From Teichococcus vastitatis (lineage in GTDB: Bacteria; Pseudomonadota; Alphaproteobacteria; Acetobacterales; Acetobacteraceae): a stretch of 64,000 bases of DNA. Under the pieces are notes generated by a model that ran no database searches, was not told where the DNA came from, and worked only from the letters and a program-made list of their open reading frames with translations. The position numbers and the translations under genes were made by a program. Below, piece after piece: positions 56,961-64,000 of this stretch; the stretch's first letter is position 1; each line of letters starts with the position of its first letter. The stretch spans positions 1 through 64,000 of the forward strand of contig NZ_QXGS01000005.1 in the NCBI RefSeq assembly GCF_003604215.1. The letters run 5' to 3'.

Positions 56961-58873
56961 CGGCCGACCCCGAACACGAAGATGGATACGAACAACACAA
57001 GCCCGATGATCATGGCGAAGGCATAGTTCGCCACCCGCCCCGACTGCAGCCGGACCATCCGGCCCGAGGCCTGCATGGTCAGCGCCGCGGCACCGTTGGG
57101 CATGCCGTCGATGATCTTGGCATCGCCCGTCTGCCACAACACGCGCGCCAGGGCACGGGCGGGGCGGACAAAGATGCGGTCATACAATTCGTCGAAATAC
57201 CACTTGTTCAGCAGGAACTGGTACAGCCCCGGCATCGCGGCGGCGATCCGCCCCGGGATGCCCGGCATGAACATGTAGAACACATAGGCCAGCACGATGC
57301 CGGTCACGCCCACCACGGTGGGCGCCAGCGGCACCCATTCGGGCACCTCGTGCGCCTCATGCATGATGTGGTTGTGCGGCGCATTCACGATAGCGCCGTT
57401 CCAGAACTCGGCCCAGTGATGGCCGACGAAGTTCTCATAGAAATAGGCACCGGTGAACAGCGCGCCCACCGCCAGCACCAGCAGCGGGACCAGCATCACC
57501 GCCGGACTCTCATGCACGTGCTCCATCGTGTGATGGTCGGCGCGCGGCCTGCCGTGGAAGGTCATGATGATCAGGCGCCAGGAATAGAAGGCGGTCAGGA
57601 AGGCGGCCAGGATGCCGCAGATGAACGCGTACATCGCCGTCCAGCCATGCCCGGCGAAGGCCGCCTCCAGGATCATGTCCTTGGAATAATAGCCGGCGAA
57701 GTAGGGCACGCCGGCCAGCGCCAGCGAGCCGATCCAGAACATGGCATAGGTGACCGGGATCTTCTTCCAAATCCCGCCCATCTTGCGGATATCCTGCTCG
57801 TCCGACATGGCATGGATGACCGAGCCGGCCCCCAGGAACAACAGCGCCTTGAAGAAGGCGTGCGTGAACAGGTGGAACACGGCCGCCTGGTAGGCGCCAA
57901 CGCCGACGGCGAAGAACATGTAGCCGAGCTGCGAGCAGGTCGAGTAGGCGATCACCCGCTTGATGTCGTTCTGCACCATGCCGACCGATGCCGCGAACAA
58001 GGCCGTGGTGGCGCCAATCACGGTGACGAAGCCCAGCACGTTGGGCGCGTATTCCACCAGGGGCGACATGCGCGCCATCAGGAACACGCCGGCCGTGACC
58101 ATGGTGGCCGCGTGGATCAGGGCGGACACCGGCGTCGGGCCTTCCATGGCGTCCGGCAGCCAGGTGTGCAGGCCGATCTGCGCCGACTTGCCCATGGCGC
58201 CCAGGAAGAAGAACAGGGCGATCAGCTCGATCACCGGGACCCCGGCGAAGGTGGTGGGCTGCGCCGCGGCGACACCCTGGAAGATGCCGTCGAACTCGAT
58301 GGTGCCGAAGGTCCAGAAGGTCAGCGCCATGCCGAGCATGAAGAACAGGTCGCCCACCCGGTTGACGATGAAGGCCTTCATCGCCGCGCGATTGGCGCTC
58401 TCGCGCTCGTACCAGTAGCCGATCAGCAGGTAGCTCGCGAGGCCGACGCCTTCCCAGCCGAAGAACAGCTGGAGGAGGTTATCGGCGGTCACCAGCATCA
58501 GCATCATGAAGGTGAACAGCGACAGATAGGCGAAGAAGCGCGGCTGGGTCTCGTCATGGGACATGTAGCCCACGCTGTAGAGATGGATCATGGTCGAGAT
58601 CAGCGTGACCATGCCCACCATCATCGCCGCGAGCGTGTCGTAGCGCAGCGCCCAGGAGAGCTGCAGACCGCCGACATCGAGCCAGGTGACGATGTCCACC
58701 GTGGTGGGCGCATGGTTGAAGCCGACCTGGATGAAGGCCGAGATCCCGCACAGCGCGGCGAGCGCCATGCAGACCACGGTCACCCACTGCGCCAGCTTGT
58801 CGCCCAGCCAGCGGCCGAAGAAGCCGCAGATGCAGGCCCCCAGCAGGGGAAAGAAAACAGCACCGACATACAT
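56957..58873 (-). CDS. nuoL: NADH-quinone oxidoreductase subunit L
   Basis: The distal pump subunit of complex I. The 638-residue protein has about 16 helices and the long lateral helix near the C-terminus. Motifs include [19 protein letters not shown] near 138-156, [21 protein letters not shown] near 228-248 with the conserved Lys-equivalent and His region, and [17 protein letters not shown]. It starts with an ATG four bases after nuoK. Confidence 0.96.
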   Translation of the reverse strand: MYVGAVFFPLLGACICGFFGRWLGDKLAQWVTVVCMALAALCGISAFIQVGFNHAPTTVDIVTWLDVGGLQLSWALRYDTLAAMMVGMVTLISTMIHLYSVGYMSHDETQPRFFAYLSLFTFMMLMLVTADNLLQLFFGWEGVGLASYLLIGYWYERESANRAAMKAFIVNRVGDLFFMLGMALTFWTFGTIEFDGIFQGVAAAQPTTFAGVPVIELIALFFFLGAMGKSAQIGLHTWLPDAMEGPTPVSALIHAATMVTAGVFLMARMSPLVEYAPNVLGFVTVIGATTALFAASVGMVQNDIKRVIAYSTCSQLGYMFFAVGVGAYQAAVFHLFTHAFFKALLFLGAGSVIHAMSDEQDIRKMGGIWKKIPVTYAMFWIGSLALAGVPYFAGYYSKDMILEAAFAGHGWTAMYAFICGILAAFLTAFYSWRLIIMTFHGRPRADHHTMEHVHESPAVMLVPLLVLAVGALFTGAYFYENFVGHHWAEFWNGAIVNAPHNHIMHEAHEVPEWVPLAPTVVGVTGIVLAYVFYMFMPGIPGRIAAAMPGLYQFLLNKWYFDELYDRIFVRPARALARVLWQTGDAKIIDGMPNGAAALTMQASGRMVRLQSGRVANYAFAMIIGLVLFVSIFVFGVGR

Positions 58874-58877
58874 GGCT

Positions 58878-59189
58878 TCAGCCCTTCAGGGTGGAAATGT
58901 CTTCCACCTCGATGCTGCCGCGATTGCGGAAGTAGATGACGACGATTGCCAGGCCGATGGCGGCCTCGGCCGCCGCCACGGTCAGCACGAACATGGCGAA
59001 GACCTGCCCGGTGAGATCCTGCAGCGCGGCGGAGAAGGCTACGAGGTTCAGGTTCACCGACAGCAGGATCAGCTCGATCGACATCAGGATGACGATGATG
59101 TTCTTCCGGTTCAGGAAGATGCCGAGGATCCCGAGCACGAACAGGATCGCGCTGACAGTCAGGTAATGGCCGAGGCCGATGCTCAACAT
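58878..59189 (-). CDS. nuoK: NADH-quinone oxidoreductase subunit K
   Basis: Small three-helix membrane subunit of complex I, 103 residues. The two buried glutamates are visible in [18 protein letters not shown] and [14 protein letters not shown]. Its ATG overlaps the nuoJ stop by one base (TGATG). Confidence 0.96.
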   Translation of the reverse strand: MLSIGLGHYLTVSAILFVLGILGIFLNRKNIIVILMSIELILLSVNLNLVAFSAALQDLTGQVFAMFVLTVAAAEAAIGLAIVVIYFRNRGSIEVEDISTLKG

Positions 59190-59893
59190 CAGTGATGCCC
59201 TCCCCCGGAATGGCCGGGATCGTCATGCGCGACGGCCTTGGGCTTCGGCGCCTCGGGCAGCTTGCGGCGGGTGATGCCCATGGTGGCGAGGCCAGCACCG
59301 GCCGGAACCTTGGTCAGAACGACCGCCTCCGCACGGGCCACCTGCGTGGCGATGTCCTGGCGCTTGCTGTCGACCGACTTGTCGCGCAGGGTCAGCACGA
59401 TGGCGCCGATCATGGCAACCAGCAGGATCAGCCCGGCGACCTGGAACAGGAAGACGTAATCCGTATAGACCAGCCGCCCCAGCGCTTCGGTGTTGGAAAC
59501 GCCCGGCTCCACCGGCACGACGTTCATCCGCAGCGTCGCCGCATCCGGCGCGAACTGCCAGGAGCCGTACACGAAAAGCAGCTCCAGGAACAGGATGGCC
59601 CCGATCACGCCGCCCACCGGGGCGTAGCGCTGAAAGCCCTGCCGCAGCTGCGTGAAGTCGATGTCCAGCATCATGACGATGAACAGGAACAACACGGCCA
59701 CGGCGCCGACATAGACGATCACCAGGATCATCGCCAGGAACTCGGCGCCGGCCATCAGAAACAGCGCAGAAGCGTTGAAGAAGGCCAGGATCAGGAACAG
59801 CACGCTATGCACCGGGTTCCGGCTGGTCACCACCATGACCGCCGAGGCGATCAGGATGGCTGCGAAGACGTAAAAGGCGAGAGCGGCGATCAT
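59189..59893 (-). CDS. nuoJ: NADH-quinone oxidoreductase subunit J, with His-rich tail
   Basis: Membrane subunit of complex I with five helices. The 234-residue protein has the conserved [16 protein letters not shown] pi-bulge region near 60-75. The C-terminal tail after the last helix (about 175-234) is charged and ends in a His/Gly-rich cluster ([12 protein letters not shown]), longer than in E. coli NuoJ. I take the ATG at 59893; the upstream frame extension to 59938 is not family-like. A 131-base gap without a gene separates it from nuoI. Confidence 0.94.
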   Translation of the reverse strand: MIAALAFYVFAAILIASAVMVVTSRNPVHSVLFLILAFFNASALFLMAGAEFLAMILVIVYVGAVAVLFLFIVMMLDIDFTQLRQGFQRYAPVGGVIGAILFLELLFVYGSWQFAPDAATLRMNVVPVEPGVSNTEALGRLVYTDYVFLFQVAGLILLVAMIGAIVLTLRDKSVDSKRQDIATQVARAEAVVLTKVPAGAGLATMGITRRKLPEAPKPKAVAHDDPGHSGGGHH

Positions 59894-60024
59894 CGCGGCC
59901 CGCCCGCGTGCAGATGCTGCATCATGGCACCGTTCCAAGAAATGAACCGCCCTGGCAGGAGGACGGGGCCGTGCTGGAGAGCCTCGGGGATGTCACGGCC
60001 GGTTCCACCCCCGAAGCGTGGCGT

Positions 60025-60513
60025 TCAGCGGTAGGGGGAGTCGAGCTCGAGCCGCTTGGCAATCTCCGGTTCCCAGCGATCACCATTCGAAAGCAGGCGG
60101 TTCTTGTCGTAGAGCAACTCGGCCCGGGTCTCGGTGGCAAACTCGAAGTTCGGCCCCTCGACGATGGCATCTACCGGGCAGGCTTCCTCGCACAGGCCGC
60201 AATAGATGCATTTGGTCATGTCGATGTCGTACCGCGTGGTGCGGCGTGACCCGTCCTCGCGCGGCTCGGCCTCGATGGTGATGCACAGGGCCGGGCAGAC
60301 CGCCTCGCACAGCTTGCAGGCGATGCACCGCTCTTCCCCGTTCGGGTAGCGCCGCAACGCGTGCTCGCCCTTGAAGCGGGGGGACAGCGCCGTCTTCTCA
60401 TAAGGATAGTTGATGGTCGACTTCTTGCTGAAGAAATACTTCAGCGTCAGCGCCATGCCCGAGACCAGCTCGGTCAGCAGCAGGCTGCGCGCCATCCGGT
60501 CAAGCGATGCCAT
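60025..60513 (-). CDS. nuoI: NADH-quinone oxidoreductase subunit I
   Basis: The peripheral-arm subunit carrying the [4Fe-4S] clusters N6a and N6b. The 162-residue protein has two ferredoxin motifs, [12 protein letters not shown] near 61-72 and [16 protein letters not shown] near 100-115, and an N-terminal amphipathic helix. It starts with an ATG at 60513, 50 bases after nuoH. Confidence 0.97.
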   Translation of the reverse strand: MASLDRMARSLLLTELVSGMALTLKYFFSKKSTINYPYEKTALSPRFKGEHALRRYPNGEERCIACKLCEAVCPALCITIEAEPREDGSRRTTRYDIDMTKCIYCGLCEEACPVDAIVEGPNFEFATETRAELLYDKNRLLSNGDRWEPEIAKRLELDSPYR

Positions 60514-60563
60514 CTCTCACCTCATCGCGCGGAGCAGGCCCGCGCCACTCATCTTGGAACAGG

Positions 60564-61574
60564 TCATGCCGGCAGCCACCCGGCCAGCTTCAGAACAAAG
60601 GCCGTCAACACCAGCCAGATCAGGCTGAACGGCAGGAACACCTTCCAGCCCAGGCGCATCAGCTGGTCATAGCGGTAGCGGGGGAAGGTCGCACGCACCC
60701 AGACAAAGGTGAACATGCACAGACAGATCTTCAGGATGAACCAGATCGGCCCGGGCAGCCAGTTGAAGGGGGTGATGTCCATCGGCGGCAGCCATCCACC
60801 CAGGAACAGGGTGGTCGTCATGGCCGACATCAGGAACATGTTGGCGTATTCGCCGAGGAAGAACAGCGCGTAGGTCATGGAGGAATATTCCACCATGAAC
60901 CCCGCCACCAGTTCCGACTCGCCCTCCGCCAGGTCGAAGGGCGGGCGATTGGTCTCGGCCAGGGTCGAGATGAAGAAGATGATGAACATCGGGAAGAGCG
61001 GAATGAAGAACCACACCGTCTTCTGTGCCAGAACGATCTGCGTCAGGTTGAGCGAGCCGACGCAGAGCAGCACCGTGACGATCACGAGACCCATGGAGAC
61101 CTCGTAGCTCACCATCTGCGCCGCCGAGCGCAGCGCGCCGAGAAAGGCGTATTTCGAGTTCGACGCCCAGCCAGCGATGATGATCCCGTACACGCCGAGC
61201 GAACTGACCGCGAACAGGTACAGGATGCCGACATTGATGTCGGCGATCGCCCAGCCCTCGTTCACCGGGATCACCGCCCAGGCGATCATCGCCAGCATGA
61301 AGGTCAGCATCGGCCCGAGGATAAACAGCGCCCGGTTGGCGCCCGACGGGATGATGGTTTCCTTCATCAGCATCTTCGCGGCATCTGCAAAGGGCTGCAG
61401 CAGGCCCAGCGGGCCCACCACGTTCGGGCCAACGCGCATCTGCATCGCCGCCATGATCTTGCGCTCGGCATAGGTCATGTAGGCAACGGCGATCAGCAGC
61501 GGCACCAGCATCGCCAGCGTCTGCAGCGCCGTGATGATGAGCACCCCGAACGGGGAGGCAAGGAAGGCTTCCAT
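60564..61574 (-). CDS. nuoH: NADH-quinone oxidoreductase subunit H
   Basis: The membrane subunit that with NuoB and NuoD forms the quinone chamber. The 336-residue protein has about eight helices and the conserved [24 protein letters not shown] segment (about 40-63), [15 protein letters not shown] near 128, and [21 protein letters not shown] near 205. It starts with an ATG six bases after nuoG. Confidence 0.97.
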   Translation of the reverse strand: MEAFLASPFGVLIITALQTLAMLVPLLIAVAYMTYAERKIMAAMQMRVGPNVVGPLGLLQPFADAAKMLMKETIIPSGANRALFILGPMLTFMLAMIAWAVIPVNEGWAIADINVGILYLFAVSSLGVYGIIIAGWASNSKYAFLGALRSAAQMVSYEVSMGLVIVTVLLCVGSLNLTQIVLAQKTVWFFIPLFPMFIIFFISTLAETNRPPFDLAEGESELVAGFMVEYSSMTYALFFLGEYANMFLMSAMTTTLFLGGWLPPMDITPFNWLPGPIWFILKICLCMFTFVWVRATFPRYRYDQLMRLGWKVFLPFSLIWLVLTAFVLKLAGWLPA

Positions 61575-61580
61575 CAGGGC

Positions 61581-63641
61581 TTACTCCGCCGCCAGCCGCG
61601 GCGCGGGATCGTTGTAGATGCGGCTGCACTGGGCCATCGTCTCTGAGGCCCGGCTCACCGTGTCCGCCAGCCAGTAATCCGCGAGAGGCAGGGTGAAGGC
61701 CGCCTCGCCCATGGCGCCGCTCGCCCGCGGACCGGAGCTGTCCGCGCAGCCGCCAGCAACGCGTCCATCCACCACGCCGAAGATCGGGTTGAAAGCGACC
61801 ATCCGCTCGCGCAGCGCGTCCAGCGTGTCGAACTCCAAAGCCACGTCCAACGCGGCGCCGGCGGCACGGATGATGCGCCAGTCCTCCTTCGCCTCCCCCG
61901 GCGGGAACAAGGCCAGTCGGCCCCGCTGCACCCGCCCTTCGGTGGAGACGTAGGTGGCGTCCTTCTCGGTATAGGCGGCGCCCGGCAGGATCACGTCCGC
62001 CCGGGCAGCGCCCCGATCGCCGTGATGGCCCTGATACACCACGAAGGTGTCGGACGGAATCAGGGCGGTGTCGATGTCGTCGGCGCCCAGCAGCCAGAGG
62101 GCCTGCAGGCCGCCCTGCAGCATGCCGGCCACGTCGCGACCGCCCTCGCCCGGCACGAAGCCCGCATCCAGCGCGCCGACCTGGCCGCCGAACAGGTGCA
62201 GCACGTTGAAGCCGTGCCACTCCGGTGTCAGCGCCCCGAAGGCCTTGGCCAGATCCCAGGCTGCCGCCAGGATCGCGGCACCATCCGGACGCGCCAGCGC
62301 CGCCCGCCCGACGATCACCATCGGCTTCTTGGCGGCCTTCAGCGTTTCCGCGAAGCCGAGGCTGCCATCCATCAGGCCCGCGATGGCCAGTGGGCCCTCG
62401 CCCAGATGTTCCGCATTATAGGTGAGGTCGAGGCCCTGCGGCCCGATCTGCGCCACCTTCATGGAGCCGGACGCCCAGCGCTTGCGGATGCGTGCATTCA
62501 GCACCGGCGCTTCCCGGCGCGGGTTGCTGCCGATGATCACCAAGGCATCAGCCTCGTCGATCCCGGTGATGCCGCTGTTGAAGAGGTAGAAGTCGCGGCG
62601 CGAGGTGTCGATCGCCGCGCCATCCTGGCGGCAATCGGTGTTGGCCGAACCCAGACCCCGCATCAGCGCGCGCAGGGCAAAGGCGCTCTCGGCATCCACC
62701 AAGTCGCCGGCGATGGCGCCGACCTGGTCGCCCTTCAGCCCGTGCATCTTCTCGCTGATCACCGAGAAGGCTTCTTCCCAGCTGGACTGGCGCAACTTGC
62801 CGTCCCTGCGCACCCAGGGACGGTCCAGCCGGCGCCGCTTCAGCCCGTCAAAGGCGAAGCGGCCACGATCGGCCATCCATTCCTCGTTCACATCCTCATT
62901 GGTGCGCGGCAGGATGCGGACCACCTCCGGCCCGCGCGTGTCGACGCGGATGTTGGTGCCGGTGGCGTCCAGCACGTCCACGCTATCCGTCTTCCGCAAT
63001 TCCCAGGGCCGCGCCACATAGGCATAGGGACGGCTGGTCAGCGCGCCAACCGGACAGATGTCGATCAGGTTGCCGGACAGCTCGGTGGTCAGCGCCTTCT
63101 CGACATAGGTGCCGATCTGCAGATCCTCGCCGCGGCCGGTGGCGCCCAACTCCGGCACGCCCGCGACCTCGGTCGCGAAGCGCACGCAGCGGGTGCACTG
63201 GATGCAGCGGTTCATGATCGTCTTGACCAGCGGGCCCAGGTACTTGTCCTTGACCGCCCGCTTCTCCTCCATATAACGGCCGCCCTGGCCGCCATAGGCT
63301 GTCGCCTGATCCTGCAGATCGCACTCGCCGCCCTGGTCGCAGATGGGGCAGTCCAGCGGATGGTTGATCAGCAGGAACTCCATGACGTTGCGGCGGGCGT
63401 TCCGGACCATCGGGCTGTCCGTGAACACCTTCATGCCGTCCGCCACCGGATAGGCGCAGGAGGCCACCGGCTTCGGCGCCTTCTCCACCTCGACCAGGCA
63501 CATGCGGCAATTGCCCGCCACGCTCAGCCGTTCATGGTAGCAGAAGCGCGGGATCTCCTTGGCCGCGGCCTCGCAGGCCTGCAGCACGGTGGCACCGTTC
63601 GGGACCTCGATCTCGATCCCGTCGATCGTGACCTTCGCCAT
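61581..63641 (-). CDS. nuoG: NADH-quinone oxidoreductase subunit G
   Basis: Large iron-sulfur subunit of the NADH-dehydrogenase arm. The 686-residue protein has an N-terminal 2Fe-2S domain (RFCYHERLSVAGNCRMC near 31-47), the His/Cys N5 cluster motif HPLDCPICDQGGECDLQ near 94-110, a CxxCxxC plus distal Cys cluster (CIQCTRC, CPVGAL near 142-195), and a molybdopterin-oxidoreductase-like C-terminal domain that has lost catalysis. It lies six bases after nuoF. Confidence 0.97.
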   Translation of the reverse strand: MAKVTIDGIEIEVPNGATVLQACEAAAKEIPRFCYHERLSVAGNCRMCLVEVEKAPKPVASCAYPVADGMKVFTDSPMVRNARRNVMEFLLINHPLDCPICDQGGECDLQDQATAYGGQGGRYMEEKRAVKDKYLGPLVKTIMNRCIQCTRCVRFATEVAGVPELGATGRGEDLQIGTYVEKALTTELSGNLIDICPVGALTSRPYAYVARPWELRKTDSVDVLDATGTNIRVDTRGPEVVRILPRTNEDVNEEWMADRGRFAFDGLKRRRLDRPWVRRDGKLRQSSWEEAFSVISEKMHGLKGDQVGAIAGDLVDAESAFALRALMRGLGSANTDCRQDGAAIDTSRRDFYLFNSGITGIDEADALVIIGSNPRREAPVLNARIRKRWASGSMKVAQIGPQGLDLTYNAEHLGEGPLAIAGLMDGSLGFAETLKAAKKPMVIVGRAALARPDGAAILAAAWDLAKAFGALTPEWHGFNVLHLFGGQVGALDAGFVPGEGGRDVAGMLQGGLQALWLLGADDIDTALIPSDTFVVYQGHHGDRGAARADVILPGAAYTEKDATYVSTEGRVQRGRLALFPPGEAKEDWRIIRAAGAALDVALEFDTLDALRERMVAFNPIFGVVDGRVAGGCADSSGPRASGAMGEAAFTLPLADYWLADTVSRASETMAQCSRIYNDPAPRLAAE

Positions 63642-63647
63642 GGCGTG

Positions 63648-64000
63648 TTACTCCGCGGCGAGCGGCATGGCGCCGCCGCTCTTCTTGGCCTTGTAGGCCG
63701 CGATGCGCTCTTCCATCAGCGGCCGGAAATGCCGGATCAGGCCCTGCACCGGCCACACGCCGCCATCGGCCAGCGCGCAGATGGTATGGCCCTCGATCTG
63801 GCGGGTCACGCTCTCCAGCACGTCGATCTCGGCGATCTCCGCCCGCCCCTCGACCATGCGGTCCATCAGGCGCTTCTGCCAGCCCATGCCCTCGCGGCAG
63901 GGGGTGCACTGGCCGCAGCTCTCGTGCTTGTAAAACTGCGCGAGGCGCGCGATCGCTCTGATGATGTCCGTGGACTTGTCCATCACGATCACGCCCGCCG
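63648..64000 (-). CDS. nuoF: NADH-quinone oxidoreductase subunit F, C-terminal part
   Basis: Only the last 117 or so residues are inside the window; the 5' part with the FMN and NADH sites lies beyond base 64000. The visible part holds the N3 cluster ligands in [12 protein letters not shown] and the following Cys in [11 protein letters not shown], then [10 protein letters not shown]. It is followed by nuoG after six bases. Confidence 0.95.
   Translation of the reverse strand, partial: AGVIVMDKSTDIIRAIARLAQFYKHESCGQCTPCREGMGWQKRLMDRMVEGRAEIAEIDVLESVTRQIEGHTICALADGGVWPVQGLIRHFRPLMEERIAAYKAKKSGGAMPLAAE

Noticed and set aside
57350-58939. 529-codon plus-strand frame opposite nuoL
   Set aside because: Antisense shadow; His/Arg/Asp-rich composition with no membrane segments, while nuoL is complete.
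59894-60024. Possible extra nuo gene between nuoJ and nuoI
   Set aside because: Only 131 bases, with no frame that has a start, ribosome binding site and plausible composition.

Overview
The window is a dense, G+C-rich stretch of chromosome that looks like core genome of an alphaproteobacterium. Gene content and order (proS-lolC-lolD-dnaE, rnj-birA behind nuoN, rpsB-tsf-pyrH-frr-uppS-cdsA-dxr-rseP-bamA-skp-lpxD-fabZ-lpxA-lpxI, minCDE, tamAB) fit Rhodospirillales. An Acetobacteraceae (Roseomonas-like) host is my best guess, but this is inference without a database search. I see no rRNA, tRNA, transposase, integrase, phage gene or CRISPR array.

Layout. 1-5.3 kb: smpB and dapA on the minus strand, then a plus-strand run of a lytic transglycosylase, pgpA, pncC and secG. 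5.4-10.7 kb: pyrG, a CHASE-GGDEF diguanylate cyclase, eno and an ftsB-like gene. 10.7-19.2 kb: a divergent yeiE/yeiH regulator-exporter pair, gshB, an M48 peptidase, aroE-coaE-dnaQ, an aldo-keto reductase and an M20 amidohydrolase. 19.2-25.2 kb: tamA-tamB with a 63-codon reading frame behind them. 25.4-27.4 kb: minC-minD-minE (minus). 27.6-29 kb: a hot-dog thioesterase and an alpha/beta hydrolase. 29-43.4 kb: a long minus-strand series running from ribosome biogenesis (rpsB, tsf, pyrH, frr) through undecaprenyl, phospholipid and isoprenoid synthesis (uppS, cdsA, dxr) and envelope proteolysis and assembly (rseP, bamA, skp) to lipid A synthesis (lpxD, fabZ, lpxA, lpxI), ending with gloA. 43.6-54 kb: dnaE, lolD, lolC, proS, a DUF1467 gene, rnj and birA (minus; dnaE is most distal). 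54-64 kb: nuoN to nuoF (complex I), with nuoF cut by the window end.

The genes serve housekeeping functions: envelope assembly (Bam, Tam, Lol, Sec, lipid A), division-site placement (Min, FtsB), translation, replication, respiration and cofactor synthesis. I found no novel multi-gene system. The least ordinary item is a non-coding, AT-richer segment upstream of proS (about 50546-50721). It lies between two same-direction intrinsic terminators and carries a 10-bp hairpin and an exposed CCUCCC anti-Shine-Dalgarno motif, so it is a candidate small RNA or proS attenuator. Other points worth checking are gaps where coaX and mce often sit in related genomes, TTG starts in four essential genes, a formamidase-like hydrolase lacking the expected catalytic His, and a direct repeat over the putative minC promoter.
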